From assembly GCA_020344415.1 (NCBI GenBank), contig CP070825.1, forward strand, positions 777,306-841,305: DNA of 64,000 bases. The letters are read 5' to 3'. Both the position numbers and the translations under genes were made by a program. Positions 35,401-42,265 of the stretch are shown piece by piece. Within the stretch, counting starts at the first letter, position 1, and each line of letters starts with the position of its first letter. The stretch comes from Candidatus Aminicenantota bacterium (lineage in GTDB: Bacteria > Acidobacteriota > Aminicenantia > Aminicenantales > Aminicenantaceae). The notes beneath the pieces were generated by a model, which searched no databases, had not been told where the DNA came from, and saw nothing but the letters and a program-made list of their open reading frames with translations.

Positions 35401-35610
35401 ACTACCGTAACCACAATCGGTGGACTTTTGCCTATAACTCTCAACCTGGGTGGAGGAGGAAAGTTGTGGGCTCCGCTAGGGACATCAATTATATTTGGTT
35501 TATTGTTCGCAACGATACTGACTCTAGTTATAGTTCCTTCTGTTTATTCAATATTCGAGAGAAAGGCATACAAAGAAGCCCTTGCTCACCATAAGAACGT
35601 AGGCGCTTAG
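32491..35610 (+). CDS. RND-family efflux transporter permease (AcrB/HAE1-like)
   Basis: 1039 aa inner-membrane pump with 12 transmembrane helices in the two-fold RND pattern: TM1 near residues 10-28, helices 2-6 near 335-480, TM7 near 530, and helices 8-12 near 870-1025. Two large periplasmic loops lie between them. The proton-relay region reads GLVVDGAMIVGENIYHHFE, where most HAE1 pumps have a DD pair (VDDAIVV), and the second half has VGIVVNDGIVLVDFINQ. It exports drugs or other amphiphiles by proton antiport together with the adaptor encoded upstream. The substrate range cannot be read from sequence. The gene is followed by dispersed repeats. Confidence 0.9.
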   Translation: MRISRKAVDKPVLVALITILLVLLGIIGLQTLPLEEYPQIDVPWVVVAIPYPGAAAEDIEQKVTVKVDEKLNGIKHLKRLYSEATEGVSVHVMELYEKTDKKETLQDVKDKIDQVKRDLPDDVEEPIIEDIAFDNVPIILVNVTGEVELLILKEIAKDIKTDIEAIPGVREVAFYGGLEKEVQVQLDPRKTERYGLSYSMIIAALRQQNANLPGGYLRLNSFEYLVRTEGKFKDVHDIGTTVVGVKSGHPIFLRDVAEIKDTHKKIDSYSRYNGKPSVSLVVYKQSEINTMKTTGLIKQIAADYDTRMPETVQVTTTMDKGDDISLMVRQLSSNALYGLLFVLLTLMIFMGLRNAIIVAIAIPFSLLVGFFLMWIFGFTLNMITIFATILIIGLVVDGAMIVGENIYHHFEKGLNTIEASKEGISEVGTAVISADLTTISAFFPMIFIAGIMGQIMSFMPYVVIFALIGSIIIDHLTLPMIASKYMRLSKQGRERKRFTRVFFIGNRLFRFLIRFYKPLLRWALYHRKTVVLISTLAFFMALLLFGSGAIKVDFFPKEEMGRFNINFELPVGSTVDKTNRVALQIEESIAQIPEVKEYVSTIGDTGMVMADLQESADTGGSGPEFGKILINIGYDNERKRSQAEIIEEVDSKLAEIPGIKYSFWELEMGPPVGRPVAVQISGEDFEELKNLSLVVEENLNSIPGTKNVQNSFQKNKPQVSIKVDRTQAAKHGISAQEITLQVMAAFLGYEATEIMIGDELVDIRVINNEAYRRNFEHVLDTPVFSTTGMKIPLRQLAQVEINEGIYSIQRQNLRRSVTVGCDVEEGFTPQEIFASLQKLMESSPPPQGYTLEYGGEEEERQRSFESMTRVMFLGLILIFFVLTAQFDSFKQPLVILFTVPLSIIGVVTGLFITRLTFSFMAFVGVVALVGIVVNDGIVLVDFINQRRRSGVDLISAILEAGPRRLRPVILTTVTTIGGLLPITLNLGGGGKLWAPLGTSIIFGLLFATILTLVIVPSVYSIFERKAYKEALAHHKNVGA

Positions 35611-35617
35611 TTTGTTT

Positions 35618-35707
35618 GTAGGGGCTTGATTCATCAACCCCACCGGTTTTAGAAAAAGGGGACTGTCCCCTTTTTACATTGTCATTTCGAGTGAAGCGTG
35701 GCAATCT
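35618..35707. repeat. Cluster of three dispersed repeats after the RND genes
   Basis: In order: GTAGGGGCTTGATTCATCAA (from 35618), a GGGGACTGTCCCC palindrome with A/T flanks (35651-35676), and TGTCATTTCGAGTGAAGCGT through GCAATC (35680-35707). The palindrome could terminate the efflux operon. Confidence 0.78.
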
Positions 35708-35770
35708 AATAAAAAATAATATATTATTTATGGGTCACTGTTAAAGTCGATATAAACAGAGGAGACCAGC

Positions 35771-36268
35771 ATGAACACGACTGAGAATGAACAGAAAGTT
35801 TACGAAGCCTTAGAGAAGCTTGGTATTTCTTATGTCCGTCATGAACATCCGCCTGTTTTTACAGTCGAAGAGGCTGAGCAGCACTGGGAAAACATAACCG
35901 GAGCTCATTGTAAAAATCTTTTCTTGCGCAACAAAAAAGGAAATCGGCACTACCTGGTAATTCTAGAATCCTCCAAAAGAATCGATCTCAAGGCTTTCAA
36001 TAATCGACTCGGTGAAGACAGGCTCAGTTTTGCATCGCCAGAAAGGCTGATGCGTTTTCTTGGACTGGAGACAGGGGCGGTTTCTCCATTCGGACTAATA
36101 AATGACGCCCAAAAAGATGTTCAGGTTGTGATAGATAATGATTTGAAAAGGGCAGAACAGGTCAATTTTCACCCCAATGTCAACACTGCAACAATAGGTA
36201 TAGGTTTTGCAGATTTTGAAAAATTCCTCTCGTGGTGTGGAAACAGGACCCGCTTTTTACAATTCTAA
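35771..36268 (+). CDS. YbaK/ProX-type aminoacyl-tRNA deacylase (prolyl-tRNA editing)
   Basis: 165 aa single-domain protein of the YbaK/PrdX fold. The N-terminal LGISYVRHEHPPVFTVEEAE and the core GAHCKNLFLRNKKGNRHYLVIL carry the conserved Lys of the deacylase site; GAVSPFGLIND is the characteristic GxxSPFGL loop. PrdX/ProX proteins hydrolyse Ala-tRNA(Pro) in trans. A GGAG site precedes ATG 35771. The following lipoprotein gene starts 22 bases after its stop. Confidence 0.85.
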   Translation: MNTTENEQKVYEALEKLGISYVRHEHPPVFTVEEAEQHWENITGAHCKNLFLRNKKGNRHYLVILESSKRIDLKAFNNRLGEDRLSFASPERLMRFLGLETGAVSPFGLINDAQKDVQVVIDNDLKRAEQVNFHPNVNTATIGIGFADFEKFLSWCGNRTRFLQF

Positions 36269-36290
36269 GGCTATTGATAGAGTTTTGAAA

Positions 36291-36752
36291 ATGAAAAAGA
36301 AAGTTTTCCTGATTATTCTGTTAATGCTCTTTATAAGCAGCTGTGTTGAAGATTGTCCTCCTACAGTCCCTGAAGATGAGGAAGAGGAAGAATTCATAGA
36401 GTTTGGCGATATTAGCGCTCATTATTATCGCACGGCTGCCGAAATTTCCGACGGATCTGATGTCGTTAGAATATTCGTTTCTTGGATGAATTATCAAAGC
36501 GTAAAGATGAATAAGGAAGAAGAAGACCATTTTCAACTGGATTTGATAAGAGTCCCGAATAATTTTGAAAATAGAGGAGATTACGAAAGTGCCCATTTTA
36601 TCAGGATTGTGGACGGAAGACGGGGTAAGAATGTGAAAGAGAAAATGGTTCTCAACGGCACTGAATTGACAAATGTAGGCGAAACCGAAGATGAAGAAAC
36701 AGAAAGTTATGTACTCTATTTCTGGTTCGACGGAAAAAACGTTTATAACTGA
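36291..36752 (+). CDS. Lipoprotein of unknown function
   Basis: 153 aa. The start at 36291 gives MKKKVFLIILLMLFISSC, a clear lipoprotein signal with Cys at residue 18; the open frame upstream overlaps the previous gene and is not signal-like. After a CPPTVPEDEEEEEF acidic linker comes a beta-rich domain of about 120 residues (ISAHYYRTAAEISDGSDVVR and later ESYVLYFWFDGKNVYN). No family was recognised. It ends 11 bases before the NhaC-type antiporter gene. Confidence 0.65.
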   Translation: MKKKVFLIILLMLFISSCVEDCPPTVPEDEEEEEFIEFGDISAHYYRTAAEISDGSDVVRIFVSWMNYQSVKMNKEEEDHFQLDLIRVPNNFENRGDYESAHFIRIVDGRRGKNVKEKMVLNGTELTNVGETEDEETESYVLYFWFDGKNVYN

Positions 36753-36763
36753 AGCAGAAAAAT

Positions 36764-38158
36764 ATGGATTATGGATGGCTGTCATTAATCCCTCCTTTCT
36801 TGGCGATTTTCTTAGCCTTTCTCACTCGAGAGCCAATTTTTAGCCTGGCAGTGGCCTGTTTCACTGGCGTACTTATTATGGGGCAGGGATTGATCGGTTT
36901 TCCTGAACTTTTGGCCAGAACTCTGGGAGACAGGGACTTCATGTGGGTTTGCTTGATAGAAATATGCATAGGTATTCTGGTGGCCTTTTATCAGCGATGC
37001 GGTGCGGTGAACATGTTTTCCCAGAAAGTAAAATTCATGACAAAATCTCGGAGGCAAACACAATCTCTAGGCTGGGGATTGGGAATGTTTGTTTTTTTTA
37101 GTGATTATTTTAGTCCTCTTTTTGTTGGGCCTGTCATGCGAAACCTTACAGACCGCGCAAGGATATCAAGAGAGAAGCTGGCCTATATATGCGATTCTAC
37201 TTCAGCACCAGTGAGTGTTTTAGCTCCCATAACAGGGTGGGCTGTATATATAAGCGCCCTTCTGATCGCCACAGGCGTTGTGGTCGATAAAAAAGAAGCC
37301 ATGTCGCTATTTATTAAATCGATACCTTTTAATTTCTATGCGATTTTGTCTGTCCTGATGGTTGGTTTGATTTCGCTAAAGCTGATCCCAGAATTTGGGC
37401 CGATGCGGAGAGCAGAGCAAAGAGCTATCCAGACTGGCCAGGTGCTTCGGCCGGGCTCCGTTCCTATGATGAGCCCAGAATTGACAAGCCTTGCAGTTTC
37501 TGAAAAAGGTCGGCCCAATATCTGGTTGAATTTCCTCACTCCGGTTTTAATCGTGATCACTATCAATATGTGGACTTTCTTTGCTACGGGTCAAGCTCGA
37601 GTGCTAGATAGTTTCATGTTAGCTGCAGTGACCCTGGGAGTCATCATGTTTTTCCAGAAAGTGGATAACCTATCTGGTCTGATGAAGTCTATGCTTGCCG
37701 GAATCAAAGGAGTTATGCCTGCTGTTTTGATCCTGGCTTTTGCCTATGCCATAAATAGTGTAAGCATGGAAATGGGAACCGCCCAGTATGTCATTGACGT
37801 AACCAGAGATTGGTTTAATCCGGGGTTGTTGCCTGTATTGGTTTTTTTAATCAGTGCTATTATCAGTTTTGCTACTGGAACTTCCTGGGGAACTTTTGCC
37901 ATTGTCATTCCGATTGCAATTCCCCTTGCGTTTGAATTCAGCGGGGGAGAAGTGTCGGGCCTTGTTTTAGGAACGATTGCTGCGGTGGCTGGAGGCGGGG
38001 TTTTTGGGGATCATTGCTCGCCTCTCTCTGATACCACGGTATTGTCTTCCTTGGGAAGTGCCTGCGACCATATGGACCATGTAAAAACCCAGATCCCCTA
38101 TGCGATAGTAGTGGCACTAATAGCCTCGGCTATCTATTTAACGTTGGGAATATTTTAG
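36764..38158 (+). CDS. NhaC-family Na+/H+ antiporter-like permease
   Basis: 464 aa with about 11 transmembrane helices. The family signature is the C-terminal VFGDHCSPLSDTTVLSSLGS, with ATGTSWGTFAIVIPIAIPLA just before it, both conserved in NhaC transporters. NhaC-type proteins exchange sodium for protons, but some relatives carry organic acids or amino acids. The next gene, nine bases on, encodes a saccharopine-dehydrogenase-like enzyme, so an amino-acid-related substrate is possible. The ribosome site is weak. Confidence 0.85.
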   Translation: MDYGWLSLIPPFLAIFLAFLTREPIFSLAVACFTGVLIMGQGLIGFPELLARTLGDRDFMWVCLIEICIGILVAFYQRCGAVNMFSQKVKFMTKSRRQTQSLGWGLGMFVFFSDYFSPLFVGPVMRNLTDRARISREKLAYICDSTSAPVSVLAPITGWAVYISALLIATGVVVDKKEAMSLFIKSIPFNFYAILSVLMVGLISLKLIPEFGPMRRAEQRAIQTGQVLRPGSVPMMSPELTSLAVSEKGRPNIWLNFLTPVLIVITINMWTFFATGQARVLDSFMLAAVTLGVIMFFQKVDNLSGLMKSMLAGIKGVMPAVLILAFAYAINSVSMEMGTAQYVIDVTRDWFNPGLLPVLVFLISAIISFATGTSWGTFAIVIPIAIPLAFEFSGGEVSGLVLGTIAAVAGGGVFGDHCSPLSDTTVLSSLGSACDHMDHVKTQIPYAIVVALIASAIYLTLGIF

Positions 38159-38167
38159 GAGGGTAGA

Positions 38168-39331
38168 ATGAGCCATTTTCTTGTTTTGGGTGCGGGGAAG
38201 ATGGGAGTCCTATTAGCAAAAGACCTCGTAGAGGCTGACAGCCGAAGTAAAGTAACTCTAGCAGATATCAATTCAAAACAGCTCAGACAAGCCGAAGATT
38301 TCATAAAAAACAAAAGACTCTTTCCTCTTCAAAGAGACGTGGAAGACAAAAGGCAGAGAGAGGAGATTTTTGAGGGCAAGGATGTGGTTCTGTGCGCTCT
38401 TCTTCACAAACAGAGTCTTTTAGTGCTAGAAGAGGCGGTTCGAAAAGGCGTACATTTTGTGGATTTAGTAGGGGAGTGGCCTTTAGAGCGGCGCGGATAT
38501 AATGCTAAGGCGATTAAAAAGCGAATTACCCTTATCTCTGGACTCGGGGTATCTCCTGGGATTACAAACATCTGTGTTGGAAGGGCAGTCCATCTCCTGG
38601 ATGATGCAGATAAGGCTATTATCTATGTGGGAGGGAATCCTGTTACCCCCAGACCCCCATTAAATTACAGGATTGTTTATGCAGTCGATAGTCTTTTAGG
38701 TTTATACGAAAGAAAAGTGCCGATTTTTAAAAAGGGGAAGATAACAGAGGTTCCCGCTCTATCCGGGATTGAATCCATTGAGTTCCCTCCTTCTTTCGAA
38801 GAGATGGAATGTTTTTATACAGACGGTTTGAATTCTCTTGTTTATACAATGAAGGGAAAAATCAGAGGTGAGCTTGCTGAGAAGACGATCCGCTATAGAG
38901 GTCATGCCGATGGCATCAAAACTCTGAAAGAATGTGGGTTGTTTTCCGATCGGCCCATTCGACTCCGAAATCAAAAGATTATCCCTCGGGAAGTCCTTGG
39001 AGCTGTGTTGGATTCAAAAATGAGACTCGGCAAAGAAAAAGATGTGACTTTGATGAGGGTTGTTGTGTCTGGAAAGAAACGAGGGAAGTTTACGACCCAT
39101 ATCTTCGAAATGATAGACTACTACGATTCGAAGAGAAATTGTACATCCATGGCGAGAACGACGAGTTTTCCTGCTTCCATTGCCGCTCAAATGATCGACT
39201 CCGGGCGGCTCAAAAAAAGAGGAAGTCTTTTTCCCGAAGAGATTTTTCATGCTGAATTGTTTGAGCCATTCATAGAAGAACTAAAAAATCGGGGGGTTTT
39301 GGTCAATTATAAAATTTACTCTGAGCAATAA
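38168..39331 (+). CDS. Saccharopine-dehydrogenase-family oxidoreductase
   Basis: 387 aa with an N-terminal Rossmann fold (FLVLGAGKMGVLLAKDLVE, then VTLADIN) and the saccharopine dehydrogenase C-terminal domain (SGLGVSPGITNICVGRAV, then TIRYRGHADGIKTLKECGLF). The RYRGH motif occurs in lysine-6-dehydrogenases and saccharopine reductases. Likely an NAD(P)-dependent amino-acid dehydrogenase. AGGAGGG seven bases before ATG 38168, plus the nine-base gap to the antiporter gene, indicates an operon. Substrate not determined. Confidence 0.82.
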   Translation: MSHFLVLGAGKMGVLLAKDLVEADSRSKVTLADINSKQLRQAEDFIKNKRLFPLQRDVEDKRQREEIFEGKDVVLCALLHKQSLLVLEEAVRKGVHFVDLVGEWPLERRGYNAKAIKKRITLISGLGVSPGITNICVGRAVHLLDDADKAIIYVGGNPVTPRPPLNYRIVYAVDSLLGLYERKVPIFKKGKITEVPALSGIESIEFPPSFEEMECFYTDGLNSLVYTMKGKIRGELAEKTIRYRGHADGIKTLKECGLFSDRPIRLRNQKIIPREVLGAVLDSKMRLGKEKDVTLMRVVVSGKKRGKFTTHIFEMIDYYDSKRNCTSMARTTSFPASIAAQMIDSGRLKKRGSLFPEEIFHAELFEPFIEELKNRGVLVNYKIYSEQ

Positions 39332-39442
39332 TTATAAAGAGGACATTGTTTTTCGTATTGTCCTGGCTTATTTGTGTGGGCGGTACTGACAGGTTATAAA
39401 CGGATCACTATGATATTCGTATCAAAATCTAAAGGAGGTATT

Positions 39443-40216
39443 ATGAAACGCAAAATTCTATTATTCACACTGGCATTGGGTTTTCTTTTCAGTGTTTATG
39501 CATCGGCTCAGACTGCTGATGAGATTATCAAGAAGAATATGGATGCGAAGGGCGGCTTAAAGAAGTTTAAGTCTATTAAAACAATAAAATTGACCGGGAG
39601 ATTTTCAATGCCACCCATGGGCATTGAAGAGGTGCCGATTACTATTATCGCAAAACGCCCCAATCTAATCCGGATGGATATTGAAGTCATGGGTATGGTG
39701 GTTGTTCGCGCATTTGATGGTGAAACGGCTTGGCAGACAATGCCCATACAATCGGGATATCTGGAAACAGATGTGATGCCCGAGAGTGATGCAGAAGAGA
39801 TGGAAAGGGAGGCTGATTTTGATGGACATCTGATTGATTATAAGAAGAAAGGGCATAAGGTTGAACTCATCGGAAAAGAAGATATCGAAGGCACAGAAGC
39901 TTACAACCTGAAAGTGACTTTAAAGGACGCATATGTCGTTAATTATTATTTAGACACAAAAACCTTTCTGGAATTGAAATCTAGTGCAAAGACCAGTTTT
40001 CAAGGCGATGAAATGGTAGGGGAAACATTTTATGATGGCTACAAAGAGGTGGCAGGAATATTGTTCGCCCATTCAGTGGAAATGAAGCTGGACGGCCAGA
40101 CCTCTCAAAAAGTGATTTTTGAAAATATCGAGTTGAATGTTAGTGTAGAAGATGACTATTTCAAGATGCCTTCAAAAGAGACCGCAATAGGAAGACTAGA
40201 GCATTTGAGAAAATGA
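39443..40216 (+). CDS. Exported LolA/LppX-fold outer-membrane lipoprotein-sorting-like protein
   Basis: 257 aa with a signal peptide (MKRKILLFTLALGFLFSVYA, cleavage near ASA-QT). The mature N-terminus DEIIKKNMDAKGGLKKFKSI and the following antiparallel strands (KTIKLTGRFSM, IAKRPNLIRMDIEVMG, RAFDGETAWQTMP) are typical of the LolA-like half-barrel. Proteins of this shape bind lipids or acyl chains in the periplasm. AAAGGAGG precedes ATG 39443. It is not the canonical LolA by length (about 200 aa) and its cargo is unknown. Confidence 0.75.
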   Translation: MKRKILLFTLALGFLFSVYASAQTADEIIKKNMDAKGGLKKFKSIKTIKLTGRFSMPPMGIEEVPITIIAKRPNLIRMDIEVMGMVVVRAFDGETAWQTMPIQSGYLETDVMPESDAEEMEREADFDGHLIDYKKKGHKVELIGKEDIEGTEAYNLKVTLKDAYVVNYYLDTKTFLELKSSAKTSFQGDEMVGETFYDGYKEVAGILFAHSVEMKLDGQTSQKVIFENIELNVSVEDDYFKMPSKETAIGRLEHLRK

Positions 40217-40249
40217 ATCAAAACAAAACTCATTGGAGGGAGTATCTCA

Positions 40250-41023
40250 ATGATTGATCTTGCAGTAATATCAGGAACAGGGTTTTATGATTTTCCTGGG
40301 CTGGAAGAGGGAAGAGATGAAATTGTAGACACAAAGTTCGGAGATGCATCTGTCAGAAGGGGTATCATCGACGGAAAGAAGATAGTCTTTATTGCGAGAC
40401 ACGGAAAAAACCACAGTTTTTTACCCAATATGATCAATCATAGGGCAAATCTTCTGGCTTTGATAATGTTGGAGACAAAAGCTCTTATTTCTACAACAGT
40501 TTGCGGTGTGTTAGATCCCTCCGTCCCTCTTGCAAGATTAGCTGTATTTGACGATCTATATTTTCCGGATAACCGGCTGCCTAAAGGAGAAGCCTGCACA
40601 GTATATGATGAGATAGCAGAGAGGGGACGCGGTCACTATATTTTTGATAAGCCTTTCTCTGAGGAGTTAAGGCAACAGCTAATTGAGGCAACGCCCGACC
40701 CCATAACCCGAGCTGTTTATGCGCATGTCAATGGACCTCGTTTCAATTCGAAGTCAGAGATTTCCATGCTGAAAAATTATGCATCATTCATCAGCCAGAC
40801 TGCAGGACCAGAGGCAGTCCTTGCAGGAGAATTAGAGATTCCCTGTGCCCTTATTGGGTTTGGGGTAGATTATGCAAACGGGGTAGCAGAAGAGCCAACA
40901 CCGGTTGAAGTCCTAAACGGGAACTTGAAGAAAAGCAAGGAAGTTTTTGTCAAAACCATCAGAAAGTTAATAGAAAATTATAGGGCACCCAGTTTTAGCG
41001 GATTTATTTACAGGTTTGAGTAG
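40250..41023 (+). CDS. mtnP: S-methyl-5'-thioadenosine phosphorylase-like nucleoside phosphorylase
   Basis: 257 aa member of the PNP/MTAP family 2. The N-terminal LAVISGTGFYDFPGLEE contains the phosphate-binding Thr. RHGKNHSFLPNMINHRAN is the expected RHGxxH-NxRAN motif, and HVNGPRFNSKSEISMLKNYA precedes QTAGPEAVLAGELEI, where MTAP usually reads MTxxPEA. FGVDYANG ends the base-binding region. It would phosphorolyse methylthioadenosine to adenine and methylthioribose 1-phosphate. Divergence from classical MTAP (Lys-Asn in RHGKNH, Gln in QTAGPE) leaves the nucleoside uncertain. TTGGAGGG supports ATG 40250. Confidence 0.78.
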   Translation: MIDLAVISGTGFYDFPGLEEGRDEIVDTKFGDASVRRGIIDGKKIVFIARHGKNHSFLPNMINHRANLLALIMLETKALISTTVCGVLDPSVPLARLAVFDDLYFPDNRLPKGEACTVYDEIAERGRGHYIFDKPFSEELRQQLIEATPDPITRAVYAHVNGPRFNSKSEISMLKNYASFISQTAGPEAVLAGELEIPCALIGFGVDYANGVAEEPTPVEVLNGNLKKSKEVFVKTIRKLIENYRAPSFSGFIYRFE

Positions 41024-41097
41024 AAATACAGCTTGTCTAAATCTGTATTATATTATATACATAGCCTTTGTCGGGAATTAGAAGGGATACTGATTGA

Positions 41098-41136
41098 TCG
41101 GGGTTATTCACTAGACGTTCTTATGAATAATTCAAG
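41098..41136 (-). repeat. GAATTATTCA/GTGAATAACCC palindromic repeat, copy B
   Basis: On the minus strand it reads TTGAATTATTCATAAGAACG and continues TCTAGTGAATAACCCCGATC. Arms match copy A at 30291-30330 while the loop differs. It lies in the gap before rpiB. Confidence 0.65.
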
Positions 41137-41159
41137 TTTAATAAGAAAGGGATGGCAAG

Positions 41160-41612
41160 ATGAAAGTTATAATTGCTTCTGATCATGCCGGATACAAACA
41201 AAAAGAGAGACTGAAGAAATACCTGGAGAGAAGGAAAATCGAGTACGAGGACCTAGGAACCGATTCTTTAGAATCAGTTGATTATCCTGATTATGCCATA
41301 AAAGTAGCTAAGAAAGTTGCTAAAAATAGGAAAGAAGATTATAGGGGAATTCTGGTATGCGGGACAGGAACAGGAATGACAATCGCCGCAAACAAGGTGA
41401 AAGGAATAAGGGCTGTGGCAGCTTATGATTCATATTCGGCAAGAATGTCCAGGATTGATAACAATACGAATGTCCTAGGTTTGCGGGGAAGATTTTTTCC
41501 CTATGAAAAAGCAAAAAAGATTGTTTCAGTTTGGTTGAATACACCTTTCAGCGAAAAGAAAAGACATAGGAAGCGACTAAAAAAAATCTCTGATTATGAG
41601 GAGGATAGATGA
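41160..41612 (+). CDS. rpiB: Ribose-5-phosphate isomerase B
   Basis: 150 aa RpiB/LacAB fold. MKVIIASDHAGYKQKE, the active-site loop GILVCGTGTGMTIAANKV with the catalytic Cys, and RIDNNTNVLGLRGR are diagnostic. It interconverts ribose 5-phosphate and ribulose 5-phosphate. Its TGA overlaps the ATG of rpe by four bases, the first link of a tight rpiB-rpe-pgi operon. Confidence 0.93.
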   Translation: MKVIIASDHAGYKQKERLKKYLERRKIEYEDLGTDSLESVDYPDYAIKVAKKVAKNRKEDYRGILVCGTGTGMTIAANKVKGIRAVAAYDSYSARMSRIDNNTNVLGLRGRFFPYEKAKKIVSVWLNTPFSEKKRHRKRLKKISDYEEDR

Positions 41613-42265
41613 AAGAGATAATGATTCCTGCCGTGATAGCCAAGACTCAAGAAGAGCTGGATGATATTCTTTTTAAAATCAAGGATTCTGCCCAACTACT
41701 CCAGCTTGATATCATGGATGGGAAATTTGTTCCCAATCACTCTCTGGATTTTGACTTTAGACTGCCGGCAGGAAAATATAAGTTTGAAGCCCATTTGATG
41801 GTTCAAGAGCCAGAGAAGTGGATGGAAGAAAATTGGGAAAAAGTCGATGTCATAATAGCTCATTTTGAGGCTGTAGGGAGTCCAACGGAAATTATAGAGT
41901 CTGTTAAAAGCAGAGGGAAGAAAATCGCCTTTGCCTTGAATCCAGAGACTGAGGTGGACCAAATTAGAGATTATTTAAATGATATTGATCAAGTGCTGAT
42001 AATGACGGTTCATCCGGGTTTTTATGGCAGTAAATTTTTGCCTGAAACTATGGGTAAGATAGGTATGTTGAGAAAATTGAGACCTGAGTTGGATATAGAG
42101 GTAGATGGAGGCATAAAACCTGATACAATTGCTCAAGCCTATAACGCCGGAGCCAATATGTTTGTTTCAGGCTCCTATCTCATTCGTTCAGATGATATCA
42201 AAGGAAGAATAGACATATTGAAGAGCAAGATAAATACGTTGCCTAATGAGGAAGATAGAGAATGA
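41609..42265 (+). CDS. rpe: Ribulose-phosphate 3-epimerase
   Basis: 218 aa TIM-barrel epimerase. LQLDIMDGKFVPNHS holds the catalytic Asp and metal ligands, FEAHLMVQEP the His, MTVHPGFYGSKF the phosphate-binding loop region and IEVDGGIKPDT the second catalytic Asp. It interconverts ribulose 5-phosphate and xylulose 5-phosphate. It overlaps rpiB upstream and pgi downstream by four bases each (ATGA), so the three are translationally coupled. Confidence 0.92.
   Translation: MKEIMIPAVIAKTQEELDDILFKIKDSAQLLQLDIMDGKFVPNHSLDFDFRLPAGKYKFEAHLMVQEPEKWMEENWEKVDVIIAHFEAVGSPTEIIESVKSRGKKIAFALNPETEVDQIRDYLNDIDQVLIMTVHPGFYGSKFLPETMGKIGMLRKLRPELDIEVDGGIKPDTIAQAYNAGANMFVSGSYLIRSDDIKGRIDILKSKINTLPNEEDRE

Noticed and set aside
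31391..35610. RND genes as part of a resistance island
   Set aside because: Base composition and codon use look like the neighbours, and there are no integrase or insertion-sequence genes; ordinary chromosomal efflux.
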